NCBI GenBank assembly: GCA_015698285.1
Contig: CP048685.1
Location: 1,860,001-1,924,000 of the forward strand
Origin: Candidatus Nitronauta litoralis
Lineage (GTDB): Bacteria; Nitrospinota; Nitrospinia; Nitrospinales; Nitrospinaceae
DNA length: 64,000 nucleotides
Direction: 5' to 3'
Under the pieces are notes generated by a model, which worked only from the letters and a program-made list of their open reading frames with translations, did not search any database and was not told the DNA's origin. The first letter of the stretch is position 1. Each line of letters opens with the position of its first letter. A program made the translations under genes and the position numbers. Shown one piece after another: positions 33,178 through 43,429 of the stretch.

Positions 33178-35007
33178 TTAAATTGAATAGTTATGGCCGA
33201 CTAAAATTTTTTCATCCTTAAGGTAATTGACGATTCGGTCCACTGCCTTGTCCACCTGCCGGGCTTCATCAATGGTCATCACCAATTGTGGCACTCCCTT
33301 GGGAACGGCATCGTTGGTGACCTGGATTTCAATCACAGGATTGGGTGCGACCAACAGGTCGAGCGATGAGTGGTCTTCCTGATTGAAGACGTTTGACGTG
33401 GAGATCACCACGTGTCCTGCATCGGTGAACAGTTTGGCCACTTCCCCGAAGCGTCGAACCGATTCATGCGTCTGCCGCACCTGATCCAGAGTGAGATCGG
33501 CGGCAACGCTGAGTTGCATGTTGCGTCCGTCAAGCAGGTAGCTCTGAAAATTCTGGTGGAACAGTTTTTCTTCAAGGCGATGCGCCAGCTCTGCTTTACC
33601 GACACCGGGTTTTCCGGTGAACAGGATGAGCGCCGGACGGTGCCCGTTGCGGTACGCCCGCATTTCCGGAGTGACGCTGCCCTGTACCCAATGCGAATCG
33701 CGGTAGCGGGTTTCGTCGCGTAACCGATCGACTTCTGTCATCGGTGTGTAATGGGTGATGATGCCGCCGCCGCAGACATCGTATTCGTCGACCAGAACAA
33801 AGCGTCCCGTTTCGGCGACTGTACCGAACAGGTCGAATGCTACCGGTTGCCGGGTCTTCAAGACAAGCTCTGCAACGTCGTTGCGGTTGATGTAGTCTTG
33901 ATTGGCCAGAGTTTCAAGGGTTGAAGCGTCGATAGCGCGTTTGAATTCCTCAACTTCGCATTCAACGTTTTGTGTGGTCAGTTTTAGAAAATAGGTTTTG
34001 CCTTTTTCGAGTTTATTCTTGCCCATCCAGAACACGTTGGCTTCGAACGTGGTCGTGACGATCGGGGACTCTTCAACCAGGCTGGCGATCTGTCCGCGCT
34101 CGACGAAGATCTGCTCTGTCAGGGTAAAGCCGGTTGAGTCTGCCGCTTCAGCGGATTGAGGGAGTTCCGGAACATTCCAGCCTTCAATCGATTTAATGGT
34201 TCCGCGTTTGTTGGAAGGCGAGAACACGATTTCGTCGCCCACCTTGACCTTGCCGGATTCCACGCGGCCCGCGATGATGCGCCGGAGGTCGAACTTGTAA
34301 ACGTCCTGCACCGGCATTCGAAACGGGCGGTTGACCTGCGCTGCTTTGCCAGGGAACCGGTCCACCATTTCGAGTACTGTTGGGCCATCGTACCAGGGCA
34401 TTTCGTCTTTTGCAGGATTGGCGATGTTGATGCCAAGCTTGGCGGAAACGGGAATGAAATCCTTGGCCTTGACATCAAGGGATCCAAGAAAGTTGGTGTA
34501 CTCTTCCCTGATTTTGTCGAAGACATCCTGTTTGTAGTCGACAAGATCCATCTTGTTGACCACAACGGCGACTTCAGTTAGGCCCAGCAGACGCAGGATA
34601 TAGCCGTGTCGCCGCGATTGTTCCTGCACGCCTTCGTTCGCATCGATGAGCAGCAAGGCCGCTTCTGCACTGGCCGCCCCGGTCACCATGTTTTTCAAAA
34701 ACTCTTTATGGCCGGGTGCGTCTATGATGCAGTAAGGACGTTTCTTCGTCTTAAAAAAGATCTGCGAGGTGTCGATGGTGATGCCCTGCTCCTGTTCTTC
34801 TTCCAGAGCGTCGAGCAGAAAGGCGAATTCAAAAGTTTTACCCTGCTGGTTGCAGATGTCCTTAATGAACTCGAGTTTGCCCTCGGGAAGACTTCCAGTG
34901 TCCGAAAGCAGACGGCCTACCAGGGTTGACTTGCCGTGGTCAACATGACCCACGATGACAAGCCGCATGAGCTTGCCAGCTGGAGAACTACCATTATTTT
35001 CGGGCAT
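33178..35007 (-). CDS. cysN: Sulfate adenylyltransferase subunit 1 (CysN) with degenerate APS-kinase-like C-domain
   Basis: GTPase subunit of ATP sulfurylase, which with CysD makes APS from sulfate. The 609-residue product has the EF-Tu-like GTPase ([44 protein letters not shown]), beta-barrel domains II and III, then from about residue 455 a CysC/NodQ-like domain. In that domain the P-loop reads GKPGVGKAE, with Ala in place of the Mg-binding Ser/Thr, and the family's DGDN is DGRN; the [18 protein letters not shown] part is kept. The kinase is therefore probably inactive or altered. It starts one base into the cysD stop (TAATG). Confidence 0.93.
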   Translation of the reverse strand: MPENNGSSPAGKLMRLVIVGHVDHGKSTLVGRLLSDTGSLPEGKLEFIKDICNQQGKTFEFAFLLDALEEEQEQGITIDTSQIFFKTKKRPYCIIDAPGHKEFLKNMVTGAASAEAALLLIDANEGVQEQSRRHGYILRLLGLTEVAVVVNKMDLVDYKQDVFDKIREEYTNFLGSLDVKAKDFIPVSAKLGINIANPAKDEMPWYDGPTVLEMVDRFPGKAAQVNRPFRMPVQDVYKFDLRRIIAGRVESGKVKVGDEIVFSPSNKRGTIKSIEGWNVPELPQSAEAADSTGFTLTEQIFVERGQIASLVEESPIVTTTFEANVFWMGKNKLEKGKTYFLKLTTQNVECEVEEFKRAIDASTLETLANQDYINRNDVAELVLKTRQPVAFDLFGTVAETGRFVLVDEYDVCGGGIITHYTPMTEVDRLRDETRYRDSHWVQGSVTPEMRAYRNGHRPALILFTGKPGVGKAELAHRLEEKLFHQNFQSYLLDGRNMQLSVAADLTLDQVRQTHESVRRFGEVAKLFTDAGHVVISTSNVFNQEDHSSLDLLVAPNPVIEIQVTNDAVPKGVPQLVMTIDEARQVDKAVDRIVNYLKDEKILVGHNYSI

Positions 35008-35810
35008 TACATATACCCTTTCGCGCGAAGTTTCTGCATGGCGTAGGTATCTTCCTGGTCCTGTGCCCGGCCTGATCGCTCGGAGGTCGACGTGTTGTTG
35101 CGCAGCTCCTCGATAATCTCCTCTACATTACTGGCGTTTGAATCAATGGACCCGGTACACGGGGCGCAACCGAGTGAACGGTACCGCTTGCCCTCTTTTG
35201 AAAAATACAGGTCGATGATCGGCATCTTTTCACGTCCGATGTATTCCCAGACATTCAACTCGGTCCAGTGCAGCAGCGGGTGGATGCGGATATGCGTGCC
35301 ATCCGCGAACGTGGTTTTGAATTGATCCCACAATTCCGGTGGCTGGTCCTTGAAATTCCATTCGAAGTTTTTGTCACGCGGAGAGAAATAACGCTCCTTC
35401 GCACGCGTGCCTTCTTCATCACGACGGATGCCGAGAATAAGACCGGTGAATTCATGCTCTTCCATTACAGAGGTCAGTCCGTTGGTCTTGAGTGCTTCAC
35501 AGCAGACGAGGCGGCCCATTTCGTGGTTCATGCCTTCATCAAGGGCCTTCTTGTTTTGTCCAACGATGAGGTTCAGGTTCCACTCCTTGGCCATGCGGTC
35601 CCGGTACTCGATCATTTGCGGGATCTTGTAACTGGTATCGATGTGCACCAGCGGAATGGGCACGTGACCATAGAAAGCCTTGCGGGCAAGCCACAACATG
35701 ACGGTCGAGTCTTTACCAATCGACCAGAGCATCGCGAGGTTTTTAAAATTCTTATAGGCCTCGCGCAGAATGTAAATACTTTGATTTTCGAGTTCGGTTA
35801 AATGGTCCAT
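35007..35810 (-). CDS. cysD: Sulfate adenylyltransferase subunit 2 (CysD)
   Basis: Catalytic ATP pyrophosphatase-type subunit of ATP sulfurylase, 267 residues. It has [22 protein letters not shown] (PP-loop), [67 protein letters not shown] and the end RCxxPCT-like [11 protein letters not shown], typical of CysD. The ATG at 35810 gives [19 protein letters not shown]; the upstream in-frame extension of 24 codons is poorly conserved. It lies 24 bp after the DUF2851 gene and is fused by overlap to cysN. Confidence 0.95.
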   Translation of the reverse strand: MDHLTELENQSIYILREAYKNFKNLAMLWSIGKDSTVMLWLARKAFYGHVPIPLVHIDTSYKIPQMIEYRDRMAKEWNLNLIVGQNKKALDEGMNHEMGRLVCCEALKTNGLTSVMEEHEFTGLILGIRRDEEGTRAKERYFSPRDKNFEWNFKDQPPELWDQFKTTFADGTHIRIHPLLHWTELNVWEYIGREKMPIIDLYFSKEGKRYRSLGCAPCTGSIDSNASNVEEIIEELRNNTSTSERSGRAQDQEDTYAMQKLRAKGYM

Positions 35811-35833
35811 TTTATTTTTTTTGAAAGTCTGTT

Positions 35834-37375
35834 TTATGAAAAGTACTTGTCCACCACTTCCGGAAACCGGCAGCGCAGACAATTGTTGTTGTTTTTTGTG
35901 CAGAAGTCCTGATAGACCTGCATCAGCCCCTGGGTGTGCCGGTCACTTTTCAGGATGTCCAGCATGCGTTGCTTCTCGCCCAGGATGTACCGCTTCATGA
36001 ATCGCAGCCACTGGTTGTCGGCCAGGGAAGACTGCGTGGAAAACCCCCGGTGCAGAAATGCCTCCAGGGGTTGGGACCGGCTGGCCCTGGCGTAGATCAG
36101 GCAAATGGGAACAGCAATATTGATAAAAATGTCCCGTGCCCGGTCCGGGCCAATAAGCTTTTGATTTCCTTGAAGTTTCTTCCCATCAACTGTGTAGTGA
36201 CGGGACCAGAAATCGTCTTCTTCAAGGAAAAAATACTGGGTGGCCTTCTTTCCGGTGCGCTCATTATAACCTTTGGCCTGGGAAATAGAAACCATTGTAT
36301 TCACGAAACTAACAAAATCCTGAAACAGCCCGGAGCCGCTGTGTTTCACCACCAGATGGGCCAGGGCAGCGATCCGGCGATAGGGGAAGTTGGCAGGACG
36401 CATGCCACCGAATTTCCAGGCGGTTGGATCGTCCATTACCTGATCGACAAATCGTCTTTTGTGTTTCTTCCAGAGTTTCTGCACGTTTTGAACATAAAGA
36501 AGGCCTTCTCCCTCAAGCTCCGATGTTTCGGGAATACGGTTTCCGAGCAGGCCGGAGACTCCAAGCAATACTGCCTGTAGCGGCAGTGCTTTTTCTGCGG
36601 GTGTCCCCTTTTTGGAAACAAGCCTGACCAGTTCAGCGAAAGGGACGCGCTCCGCGAGATCCCGAAATGGATATTTATTGGAGGGGTAACCCAGTGCTTC
36701 GGCAACTCCTTCATAAAACGTCTGCTCATAACCATTCAAAATGATGCGGTCGTGGAAGCGGTCCATCTTGTTCTGAATCCGTGCATCACCGGCATTGCTG
36801 AGCAATTCTTCAAGGCGAGACTTTGATAACCTTGAAAGCGGGCCGTGGCATAACCCGGTGTTGAACTGGTTGAGCAGCGGATAGCTGTCGAAATCCAGTT
36901 CTTCATTCAGTTTCAGAAGGCCGTCTTTAAGGTATTTTTTGAGTTCCAGCTCGACGATATGGGGCCGGGATTGGGACGGAGTATCTTTTCTGGAACCGCT
37001 GCTGCCCCGCCGATCCTGCCACAGGAAGACGTGCAGGATGACATCATCGTACTCGTTATTTTCAGAATGTCCGTGGGCTCTCCAGTCACATCCGTAGATA
37101 TGGAGTTCGACATCCCCCTCCTGGATTTGCCCGTCAATCCGGATGACGGCGTTTTTAAAATCGGGACCCGCGCCAAAATTCCAGTGGCCGGAGGACACCA
37201 CTTCAATGGCGTGTCCCTGTGTGGATTGGAGGTGGGGGGTGTTGAATAGTTGGTCGTTCCAGACGCAACGGAGGACCTTTTCTGGAATTTGCGGCGCGTC
37301 TTCCTCTTCCACCAGAGTGCGCTGGTAGACTTCGGTGAATTTCCGATAGATATCCGTGAAAACGGCGGCGGTCAT
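35834..37375 (-). CDS. DUF2851-family protein
   Basis: A 513-residue protein of the DUF2851 family (function unknown). The N-terminal phrase [42 protein letters not shown] is its best mark, and resembles a nuclease-like strand arrangement with acidic residues. The C-terminus holds the Cys pair in [13 protein letters not shown]. It overlaps cysS by 4 bp and precedes cysD by 24 bp. That placement inside a cysteine/sulfur operon is unusual and may be incidental. Confidence 0.8.
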   Translation of the reverse strand: MTAAVFTDIYRKFTEVYQRTLVEEEDAPQIPEKVLRCVWNDQLFNTPHLQSTQGHAIEVVSSGHWNFGAGPDFKNAVIRIDGQIQEGDVELHIYGCDWRAHGHSENNEYDDVILHVFLWQDRRGSSGSRKDTPSQSRPHIVELELKKYLKDGLLKLNEELDFDSYPLLNQFNTGLCHGPLSRLSKSRLEELLSNAGDARIQNKMDRFHDRIILNGYEQTFYEGVAEALGYPSNKYPFRDLAERVPFAELVRLVSKKGTPAEKALPLQAVLLGVSGLLGNRIPETSELEGEGLLYVQNVQKLWKKHKRRFVDQVMDDPTAWKFGGMRPANFPYRRIAALAHLVVKHSGSGLFQDFVSFVNTMVSISQAKGYNERTGKKATQYFFLEEDDFWSRHYTVDGKKLQGNQKLIGPDRARDIFINIAVPICLIYARASRSQPLEAFLHRGFSTQSSLADNQWLRFMKRYILGEKQRMLDILKSDRHTQGLMQVYQDFCTKNNNNCLRCRFPEVVDKYFS

Positions 37376-38808
37376 TTGAGGGTCCAGGTTGGTCCTTTGG
37401 GAGTATCTTTTAAAACGACGCCCAGGGCATCAAGTTCGTCTCGCAGGCGATCCGCTTCAGCCCAGTTTTTGGCTTTGCGGGCGGCTTCGCGTTCCTCAAC
37501 AAGCGTTTCAATTTTTTCTGTATCGTGGTCCTGCCCACTTGTTTTCAATGCCAGCGATTCTTCGCGATAAGTGCCGGGTGAACGGTGGAACAGGCCGACC
37601 AGTTGCCCAACCGCAAAAAGTCCTGCTGCGTCGCGGTCGAAGGCGGTCCAATCCTGGGAATCTGAAGGAAGTTCACTGCACAGTTTGTTGAGTCGGCGCA
37701 ATTCTTCATTCATATGGCCCAATGCCGCTGCCGCATTGAAATCATCGTCCATGGCTTCGTCGAACAGGGACTTTATTTTTGCATCCGCGTCAGGAGTCGG
37801 CGGTATAGTGGCCAGTTGTCTGTTTTCTTCCATCCAGCTGTAAAGTTCATAAAACCGGTCGAGCATTTTGATGGCTTCATCGAGATAGGAGTCAGCGAAA
37901 TCGATGGGGCCACGGTAGTGGTTGGTCAACAGGAACAGGCGCAGGACTTCCGGGTGGAATTTTTCCAGCAGGTCGCGGATGGTGAAAAAGTTGCCGAGCG
38001 ATTTCGACATCTTCTCCTGATTGATATTGACGAATCCATTGTGCAGCCAGGTTTTGACGAACGGTTCGCCGGAGCAGCCGCAGGATTGCGCAATTTCATT
38101 CTCGTGGTGCGGGAATACGAGATCTTTGCCGCCACCGTGGATGTCGAAATAGTTGCCGAGGTATTTTTCGCTCATGGCGGAGCACTCGATGTGCCAGCCC
38201 GGGCGTCCACATCCCCAGGGGCTTTCCCAAAAGGGCTCACCTTCCTTGCTTTTTTTCCAGAGCGCGAAGTCCAACGGGTCGCGTTTGCGGTCGTCCACCT
38301 CCACGCGGGCGCCGGATCGAAGGTCGTCTACATTTTTCCCGGACAGTTTGCCGTACTCAGGAAAAGCACGTACCGCAAAATAGACGTCCCCCTCAACTTC
38401 ATAGGCACGGTCTTTTGCAATGAGACCGTTAATGAGGTCGAGCATTTCCTGGATATGATCTGTGGCCTTGGGTTCGACATCCGGTCTTAAAATATTGAGG
38501 CGGTCCATGTCCTCATAAAATGCCGCGATGTATTTTTCTGTGACTTCCTGCCAGCCGATGCCTTCTTCGTTGGCACGTTTGATGATCTTGTCGTCGATGT
38601 CGGTGAAGTTGCGGACGTAGGTGACCGGGTAGCCTTTGTATTTCAGGTACCGGTAGATCGTGTCGAACACGATTGCGGAACGGGCATGGCCGATGTGGCA
38701 CAGGTCGTACACGGTAACCCCGCAAACATACATGCCAACTTTGTCTTCCCGGATCGGTTGAAACGGTTCCTTTTGTCCTGTCTGGGTATTAAAAATGCGT
38801 AAGGCCAT
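37372..38808 (-). CDS. cysS: Cysteinyl-tRNA synthetase
   Basis: Charges tRNA-Cys. The 478-residue class I enzyme has the zinc and HIGH region [50 protein letters not shown] in [12 protein letters not shown] and the DALR-type C-terminal domain ending [21 protein letters not shown]. Length and motifs are normal. It is first in the order cysS-DUF2851-cysD-cysN-ferredoxin. Confidence 0.97.
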   Translation of the reverse strand: MALRIFNTQTGQKEPFQPIREDKVGMYVCGVTVYDLCHIGHARSAIVFDTIYRYLKYKGYPVTYVRNFTDIDDKIIKRANEEGIGWQEVTEKYIAAFYEDMDRLNILRPDVEPKATDHIQEMLDLINGLIAKDRAYEVEGDVYFAVRAFPEYGKLSGKNVDDLRSGARVEVDDRKRDPLDFALWKKSKEGEPFWESPWGCGRPGWHIECSAMSEKYLGNYFDIHGGGKDLVFPHHENEIAQSCGCSGEPFVKTWLHNGFVNINQEKMSKSLGNFFTIRDLLEKFHPEVLRLFLLTNHYRGPIDFADSYLDEAIKMLDRFYELYSWMEENRQLATIPPTPDADAKIKSLFDEAMDDDFNAAAALGHMNEELRRLNKLCSELPSDSQDWTAFDRDAAGLFAVGQLVGLFHRSPGTYREESLALKTSGQDHDTEKIETLVEEREAARKAKNWAEADRLRDELDALGVVLKDTPKGPTWTLK

Positions 38809-38947
38809 AAAGTAAAATTAGGACTCCAAATTAATAAGATCAAAAAAGGGGGCAGGGTTTTCAAAAATGCGCTGCCACCCTCCGACTGAGCTCAGGGTGA
38901 CAGCACAAAAACTTGAATTCTATTGTATTAATTAAAGTGGATCTGGC

Positions 38948-40957
38948 TCAGCCACCCGCTCCGGCACCCACAGGTTTCCCGGCTTTCTCTGGAGCTATAC
39001 GGGCATACAGTTCCTGCACATTATTTTTAAGTTGCGCGACGGCACGTTTCGCCAGGCCCCGGAGTTTGGCTTCAGTGGCTTCATCCGGTTCCTTTTTACG
39101 ATTCGCAATGATTTTGCGAATTTCGTCCAGCGATTTTTCCAGGTGGTCACTGCGCTTGACACTGAAACTTTTCGCGATAGCCCCTTTGAGTCCGCCTCCA
39201 TCAAAGTAATAGGTGATCGCTTTAAGCATGCGCTTGTGGGAAAGGTATTTCTTTCCAGCTTTCCAGTCCTTGATGGCCTGTCCCATTTCCTGTTCAATGC
39301 TTGTAACCAGCAGGTTGTAGTCAGTCTGGTCCACCATGTCGTGGATTTCACCTGGGTCGGACTTACTGGTAATATCGAAATCCATCGTGTGGTCGACCCC
39401 GGTCAGGGCGGCGTTCTTCATGTTTTTGTTAACTTCTTCAGGAGCCAGTCGGGGATGCCAGAATTGCATGATGTACTCCTGACTCTTGACCTTGTCGAAT
39501 TCATAAGCCCCATTTTCATCCAGCTTGGAATAGTAACCATTGGGCACAACAAACAGGGTGCCGACCATGTCCTTGTGCAGGTTGCAGCGCAGGATGATGG
39601 GCCCCGGTTGATCCAGTGTTATGGATTTCGATGTTCCGGAGGCCATGGCGCCAAGGTTGAACTGGTTGTTGCGTGATTTCGAAAAGATGTTGTGAACTTC
39701 GGTGTCGTCGTTCACAAATTCGACTGTAGAACCCACCATTACCACTGAGTTTTTCGGGGCAAAGTTCAAGCCACGCTGGAAAATTTTTAATGTCTGCTTT
39801 TCCTGTTTGGGCACTTTGAGTTTACTTTTTGACTCCAGAATAACCAGACCTGGAGATGACACCGGTTCGCCGTTAATCTTCACTACACCCTTAATGGTGG
39901 TGATCGGTTTCACAATCTTTTTGTCAGAACCTTCAGAGCCTTCCTCTTTTTTATCGTGGGCCTCTTTGTGATCAGCTTTTTTGTCATCCTTCTTGTCGGA
40001 GGTTTTTTCTTCCCCGGTCTTATTCTTGTTCTTCTCAACTACTTTCAAGTCATCCCTTTTGCCCTTGCCATTGCGCAGGCCCATGGCGACCAGAAACTGG
40101 TTGACGAAGGGCTTGTCAAATTGCTTGTCCAGTTCAATGGCACGGACAAAATGGGGGCCGGCATCGTCAAATTTTTTCATCAAACTGAGCGTCACGGCCA
40201 GGTTAAAATGGGCCTGGGCAAAATCCTCTTTTAATTCCAAAGCTTTTTTGTAGGAGGCCGATTCGTTTTTGTAGTCTTTGGTCAGGCCATAGCTTTTCCC
40301 AAGGTAGTTGTAGGCCATGTAATGTTTTGGATCGAGTTCGATCGTTTGCTTGAACAGTTTGACCGCTTCTTCAGAGTTTTTTTCCTGCAGCCGCGTCATC
40401 CCCCAATTGAAGGTGATTTCTTCATCGTCTGGTGCCAGTTCGTGGGCCCTGGCGAAGCGTTTGTTGGCTCCTTCAAATTTGCCCTGCATTCTGTGGGCCG
40501 CGCCCCAGATGGCATAAAGTTCTGATGAATTCGGGCTCAGCTCGGCTGCTTTTTCAAACTCAAGTTCAGCCAGTTCATACTTGCCTTGTTCCGAGAGACC
40601 CATTCCCTTGGAGATATGTTCCAGAGTTTTGCGTGGCAGATCAGTGCCCGGCTTTTTTTGATTAGTGAGCTGTGCGAGCTCCAGGTCTTCCTGCTTTTTC
40701 TTGAGATCACTCAAAGTTTCCTCTTCCGTAGTGATCTCTAATGGACGTTCCCCGGAAGAATCATTCTTGTCCGCGATTGTCTGGGAAGCTTTTTTGATCC
40801 GCGATTCCTTGTACTGGTCGTAGGGAATCATTTTGCTTTCCTGTTCGGAAAAAAGGATTCCAGCTCCGAAAAGGGCGGCTAGTGCTACCAGGCCGAAAAG
40901 GGCTTTGGTCCAGCTTGATGAAGGTTTTTTGCGTTTGGAAGAAGTGTTTTTTCCCAT
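38948..40957 (-). CDS. Membrane-anchored TPR protein fused to a cupredoxin domain
   Basis: A 669-residue protein. An N-terminal anchor (LFGLVALAALFGAGILF, about 20-36) is followed by a coiled-coil stretch, four or five TPRs (about 112-275), a Lys/Glu/Asp-rich linker (300-345) and a cupredoxin-like domain (about 395-475). The type 1 copper ligands appear as H422 in TEVHNIFS and C458, H461 and M464 in LRCNLHKDMVG. The rest (to 669) is helical and ends in a Gly/Ala tail. Such MauL/plastocyanin-like domains are usually free proteins; fused to TPRs it may hold electron-transfer partners together outside the inner membrane. No operon partner is obvious. Confidence 0.8.
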   Translation of the reverse strand: MGKNTSSKRKKPSSSWTKALFGLVALAALFGAGILFSEQESKMIPYDQYKESRIKKASQTIADKNDSSGERPLEITTEEETLSDLKKKQEDLELAQLTNQKKPGTDLPRKTLEHISKGMGLSEQGKYELAELEFEKAAELSPNSSELYAIWGAAHRMQGKFEGANKRFARAHELAPDDEEITFNWGMTRLQEKNSEEAVKLFKQTIELDPKHYMAYNYLGKSYGLTKDYKNESASYKKALELKEDFAQAHFNLAVTLSLMKKFDDAGPHFVRAIELDKQFDKPFVNQFLVAMGLRNGKGKRDDLKVVEKNKNKTGEEKTSDKKDDKKADHKEAHDKKEEGSEGSDKKIVKPITTIKGVVKINGEPVSSPGLVILESKSKLKVPKQEKQTLKIFQRGLNFAPKNSVVMVGSTVEFVNDDTEVHNIFSKSRNNQFNLGAMASGTSKSITLDQPGPIILRCNLHKDMVGTLFVVPNGYYSKLDENGAYEFDKVKSQEYIMQFWHPRLAPEEVNKNMKNAALTGVDHTMDFDITSKSDPGEIHDMVDQTDYNLLVTSIEQEMGQAIKDWKAGKKYLSHKRMLKAITYYFDGGGLKGAIAKSFSVKRSDHLEKSLDEIRKIIANRKKEPDEATEAKLRGLAKRAVAQLKNNVQELYARIAPEKAGKPVGAGAGG

Positions 40958-41146
40958 GTGTTTTTAATGACCGTTGTTAAAAATTTATGAAGACCCGATT
41001 GTTTTTTGGGTTAAGCACCACTTTGGACATATTGGTCGCGGTGGCTGGAGGTTCCGATTATTGGCTTGGTAAATTACTAATGAATGCACCCCAAACTGTT
41101 TCCCTTTGGTTTTGCGCCGATCCCCCTATAGATTGTGGAGAGCGAA

Positions 41147-41395
41147 CTAATATTCCGAAATATGACGGGGTCTGGGAAGTTTGAAGATTTCTTTATCTGG
41201 ATAATCGTCCGCCGTGGCAGGTTTCACCCCTTTTCTGGGGACACCCTGCACCTTGCCCACACAGGAGGATAACTGCGGTTTGACCGCGCTGGATCCGCAG
41301 TGTTCGCAGGTGGTTTCATCTTTATTCGTGCTTAGAGATTGCAACAGGGTGAAATCGGCCTGGCAATCATCGCAATGGTATTCGTACAGGGGCAT
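41147..41395 (-). CDS. FmdB-family zinc ribbon protein
   Basis: An 82-residue protein of the FmdB/CxxC putative regulatory type: MPLYEYHCDDCQADFTLLQSL then TTCEHCGSSAV, giving two CxxC knuckles for one zinc. The acidic C-terminus ends PRPRHISEY. Function is unsettled; the family was first noted beside formamide and amide catabolism genes. The gene sits alone between two larger genes. Confidence 0.85.
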   Translation of the reverse strand: MPLYEYHCDDCQADFTLLQSLSTNKDETTCEHCGSSAVKPQLSSCVGKVQGVPRKGVKPATADDYPDKEIFKLPRPRHISEY

Positions 41396-41554
41396 GGGGA
41401 TTCCACAAGTGCTGGTAAAATCTTGGGTTGCAAACTTTTGAATAATAGGATTTAATCATAGCTTCGAACAGCCTGTCAATGGGATTTTCCAGCCTGTCCC
41501 GCGCCCCGGAACCCACTTTTACCCAATTTCAAACGCTACGGTCTCAAAACCCTC

Positions 41555-42721
41555 ATGAAAGATTCATTTTTGGACGCGATTAAGGGGCAATCCGGCTATT
41601 TACCCTATCAGTATATCAAGAAAGCCTGTCAGAACGGGATTATCAGCTCAAACGATAAAATTACGCCCGCCCAATTACAGCCGGTAAGTCTGGACCTGCG
41701 CCTTGGGTCGAAGGCTTACCGCATCCTGAGCAGCTTCCTGCCCGAGAATGAGTCCGTTGAGCAAAAGCTGAAGGACCTGAAGCTGTATGAGGTTGATCTA
41801 CGTTCGAATAATAAGGATTCCGGTTTTCTGGAACGCGGCGGGATTTACCTGATTCCGCTCAAGGAGGAATTGAATTTCCCCAAAAACCTTTATGGTTATA
41901 CCAACCCGAAAAGTTCCACAGGCAGGTTGGATATGTTCACCCGTGTTATCGTGGACAAGGGACACCGGTTTGATGAGATCCCCAGGGGCTATAAGGGGAA
42001 AATGTACCTGGAAGTCATCACCCGTTCCTTCCCGGTCAAGGTGAAGGAGAATCTGTGCCTCAATCAATTACGTATTGCCCAGGGGCCGCCCACCACCATG
42101 GGCAAACAAAGCCTGGAGCCTGATTACCGGAAATTTCCTATCCTGTTTGATCGAAGTGGATTTGCTGTTCCCTTTAAAGATGTCAAAGTACAGGGCGGCT
42201 TGTATGTTGGTGTTGACCTGATGGGGAGTGATGACAAAGACATCGTGGCGTACAAGGCGAAGACCAACAGCAGTTTTATAGACTTGTCCAAGAAGAATCA
42301 TTACGATCCACAGGATTTCTGGGAACCGGTATATTTAACCAGTAAACGCAAGAAAAGGATCGTGCTGGAGCCCGAGAGTTTTTACATCATGATGTCGAAG
42401 GAGAAAATCTGCATCTGGCCGCACCTGCTGGGTGAGATGGTGGCTTACGAACCCAACAGTGGCGAACTTAGAACTCACTACGCTGGTTTTTTCGATCCAG
42501 GGTTTGGCTGGAATGGAACGGAAGAGCCAATGAACCAGGGAGCCCACGCTGTGATGGAAGTGAGGCCGCACGATGTTCCCTTCATGATTGAGCACGGTCA
42601 GACATTCTGCCGCCTTAAATTTGAAAAAATGATTGAGCAGCCAGCGAGGGCATACGGGCAGGAAATCGCATCGAATTACCAGTCGCAGCAACTCAAGCTG
42701 AGTAAATACTTTAAAAGTTAG
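41555..42721 (+). CDS. Long-form dCTP deaminase (PF06559-like)
   Basis: A 388-residue protein of the long 2'-deoxycytidine 5'-triphosphate deaminase family, about twice the length of ordinary Dcd. The N-terminal half has QLQPVSLDLRLGSKAYRI and the active-site phrase YTNPKSSTGRLDMFTRVIVDKG, shared with trimeric dUTPase/dCTP deaminase folds. The C-terminal half repeats the theme (HYAGFFDPGFGWNG, HAVMEVRPHDVPFMIEHGQTFCRLKFE). Expected reaction: dCTP to dUTP plus ammonia, feeding thymidylate synthesis. Confidence 0.85.
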   Translation: MKDSFLDAIKGQSGYLPYQYIKKACQNGIISSNDKITPAQLQPVSLDLRLGSKAYRILSSFLPENESVEQKLKDLKLYEVDLRSNNKDSGFLERGGIYLIPLKEELNFPKNLYGYTNPKSSTGRLDMFTRVIVDKGHRFDEIPRGYKGKMYLEVITRSFPVKVKENLCLNQLRIAQGPPTTMGKQSLEPDYRKFPILFDRSGFAVPFKDVKVQGGLYVGVDLMGSDDKDIVAYKAKTNSSFIDLSKKNHYDPQDFWEPVYLTSKRKKRIVLEPESFYIMMSKEKICIWPHLLGEMVAYEPNSGELRTHYAGFFDPGFGWNGTEEPMNQGAHAVMEVRPHDVPFMIEHGQTFCRLKFEKMIEQPARAYGQEIASNYQSQQLKLSKYFKS

Positions 42722-42782
42722 ATCCGGTTTGGGAATAATTTGTTATCCTGACTATAATTGAAAAGAAACAGGCTCACACTTC

Positions 42783-43421
42783 ATGGAAAGAACCGAACTC
42801 AAAGCTATAATTGAAAATCTGCTCCTCGCGTCGGATCAACCGGTTTCACCGGAGTCTCTTGCCCAGACCCTTTTGGGAGGCGGCGATAAAAACGAACTGC
42901 GCGGGTTGCTGGAAGAGCTGCAGGAAGATTTTGCTGACAAGCCTCTCCAGGTCATAGAGGTCGCCGACGGGTTTCAACTGTGTACCCGGCCGGAATATGC
43001 CGAGTGGGTGCGGAAATACCTCAAGCTCGATAAAACATTTCGCCTGTCACAACCGGCTCTGGATACTCTTTCCATTGTCGCCTATAAGCAACCGCTCACG
43101 CGCGCCGAGGTCGATGAAATAAGAGGAGTGGATTCCGGTGGTGTGTTCCGGACCCTGCTCGAGAAAAAAATTGTGGCTCCGGCAGGGCGAAAAGATGTTC
43201 CGGGTAAGCCTTATATGTACCGCACCACCCAGAAGTTCCTCGACTACTTTGGCCTGCGTGATTTAAGCGAACTTCCCACCCTTGAGGATTTCGGCGAAGG
43301 CGAAATTGAAGGCGAAGCAGGGCCAGAGCAAACCGAAATTGAATTTGCGGCTGCCGATCAAAACGGCGGCGAACAGGGGGAAGCGCCCACCGCAGAGGCT
43401 CCCACGACTGAAGATTCCTGA
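42783..43421 (+). CDS. scpB: Segregation and condensation protein B
   Basis: Kleisin-associated winged-helix protein of the SMC condensin complex. The 212-residue product shows ERTELKAIIENLLLASDQPVSPESLAQ, GFQLCTRPEYAEWVRKYL, RLSQPALDTLSIVAYKQPLTRAEVDEIRGVDSGGVFRTLLEK and YMYRTTQKFLDYFGLRDLSELPTL. The last 40 residues are Glu/Ala-rich and disordered. scpA, the usual partner, is not adjacent in this window. rluB follows 9 bp downstream. Confidence 0.93.
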   Translation: MERTELKAIIENLLLASDQPVSPESLAQTLLGGGDKNELRGLLEELQEDFADKPLQVIEVADGFQLCTRPEYAEWVRKYLKLDKTFRLSQPALDTLSIVAYKQPLTRAEVDEIRGVDSGGVFRTLLEKKIVAPAGRKDVPGKPYMYRTTQKFLDYFGLRDLSELPTLEDFGEGEIEGEAGPEQTEIEFAAADQNGGEQGEAPTAEAPTTEDS

Positions 43422-43429
43422 TAGATTCC

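Noticed and set aside
38841-38885. Terminator after the TPR-cupredoxin gene
   Set aside because: A T-run exists, but only a 4-5 bp imperfect stem can be drawn, so it was not listed as a feature.
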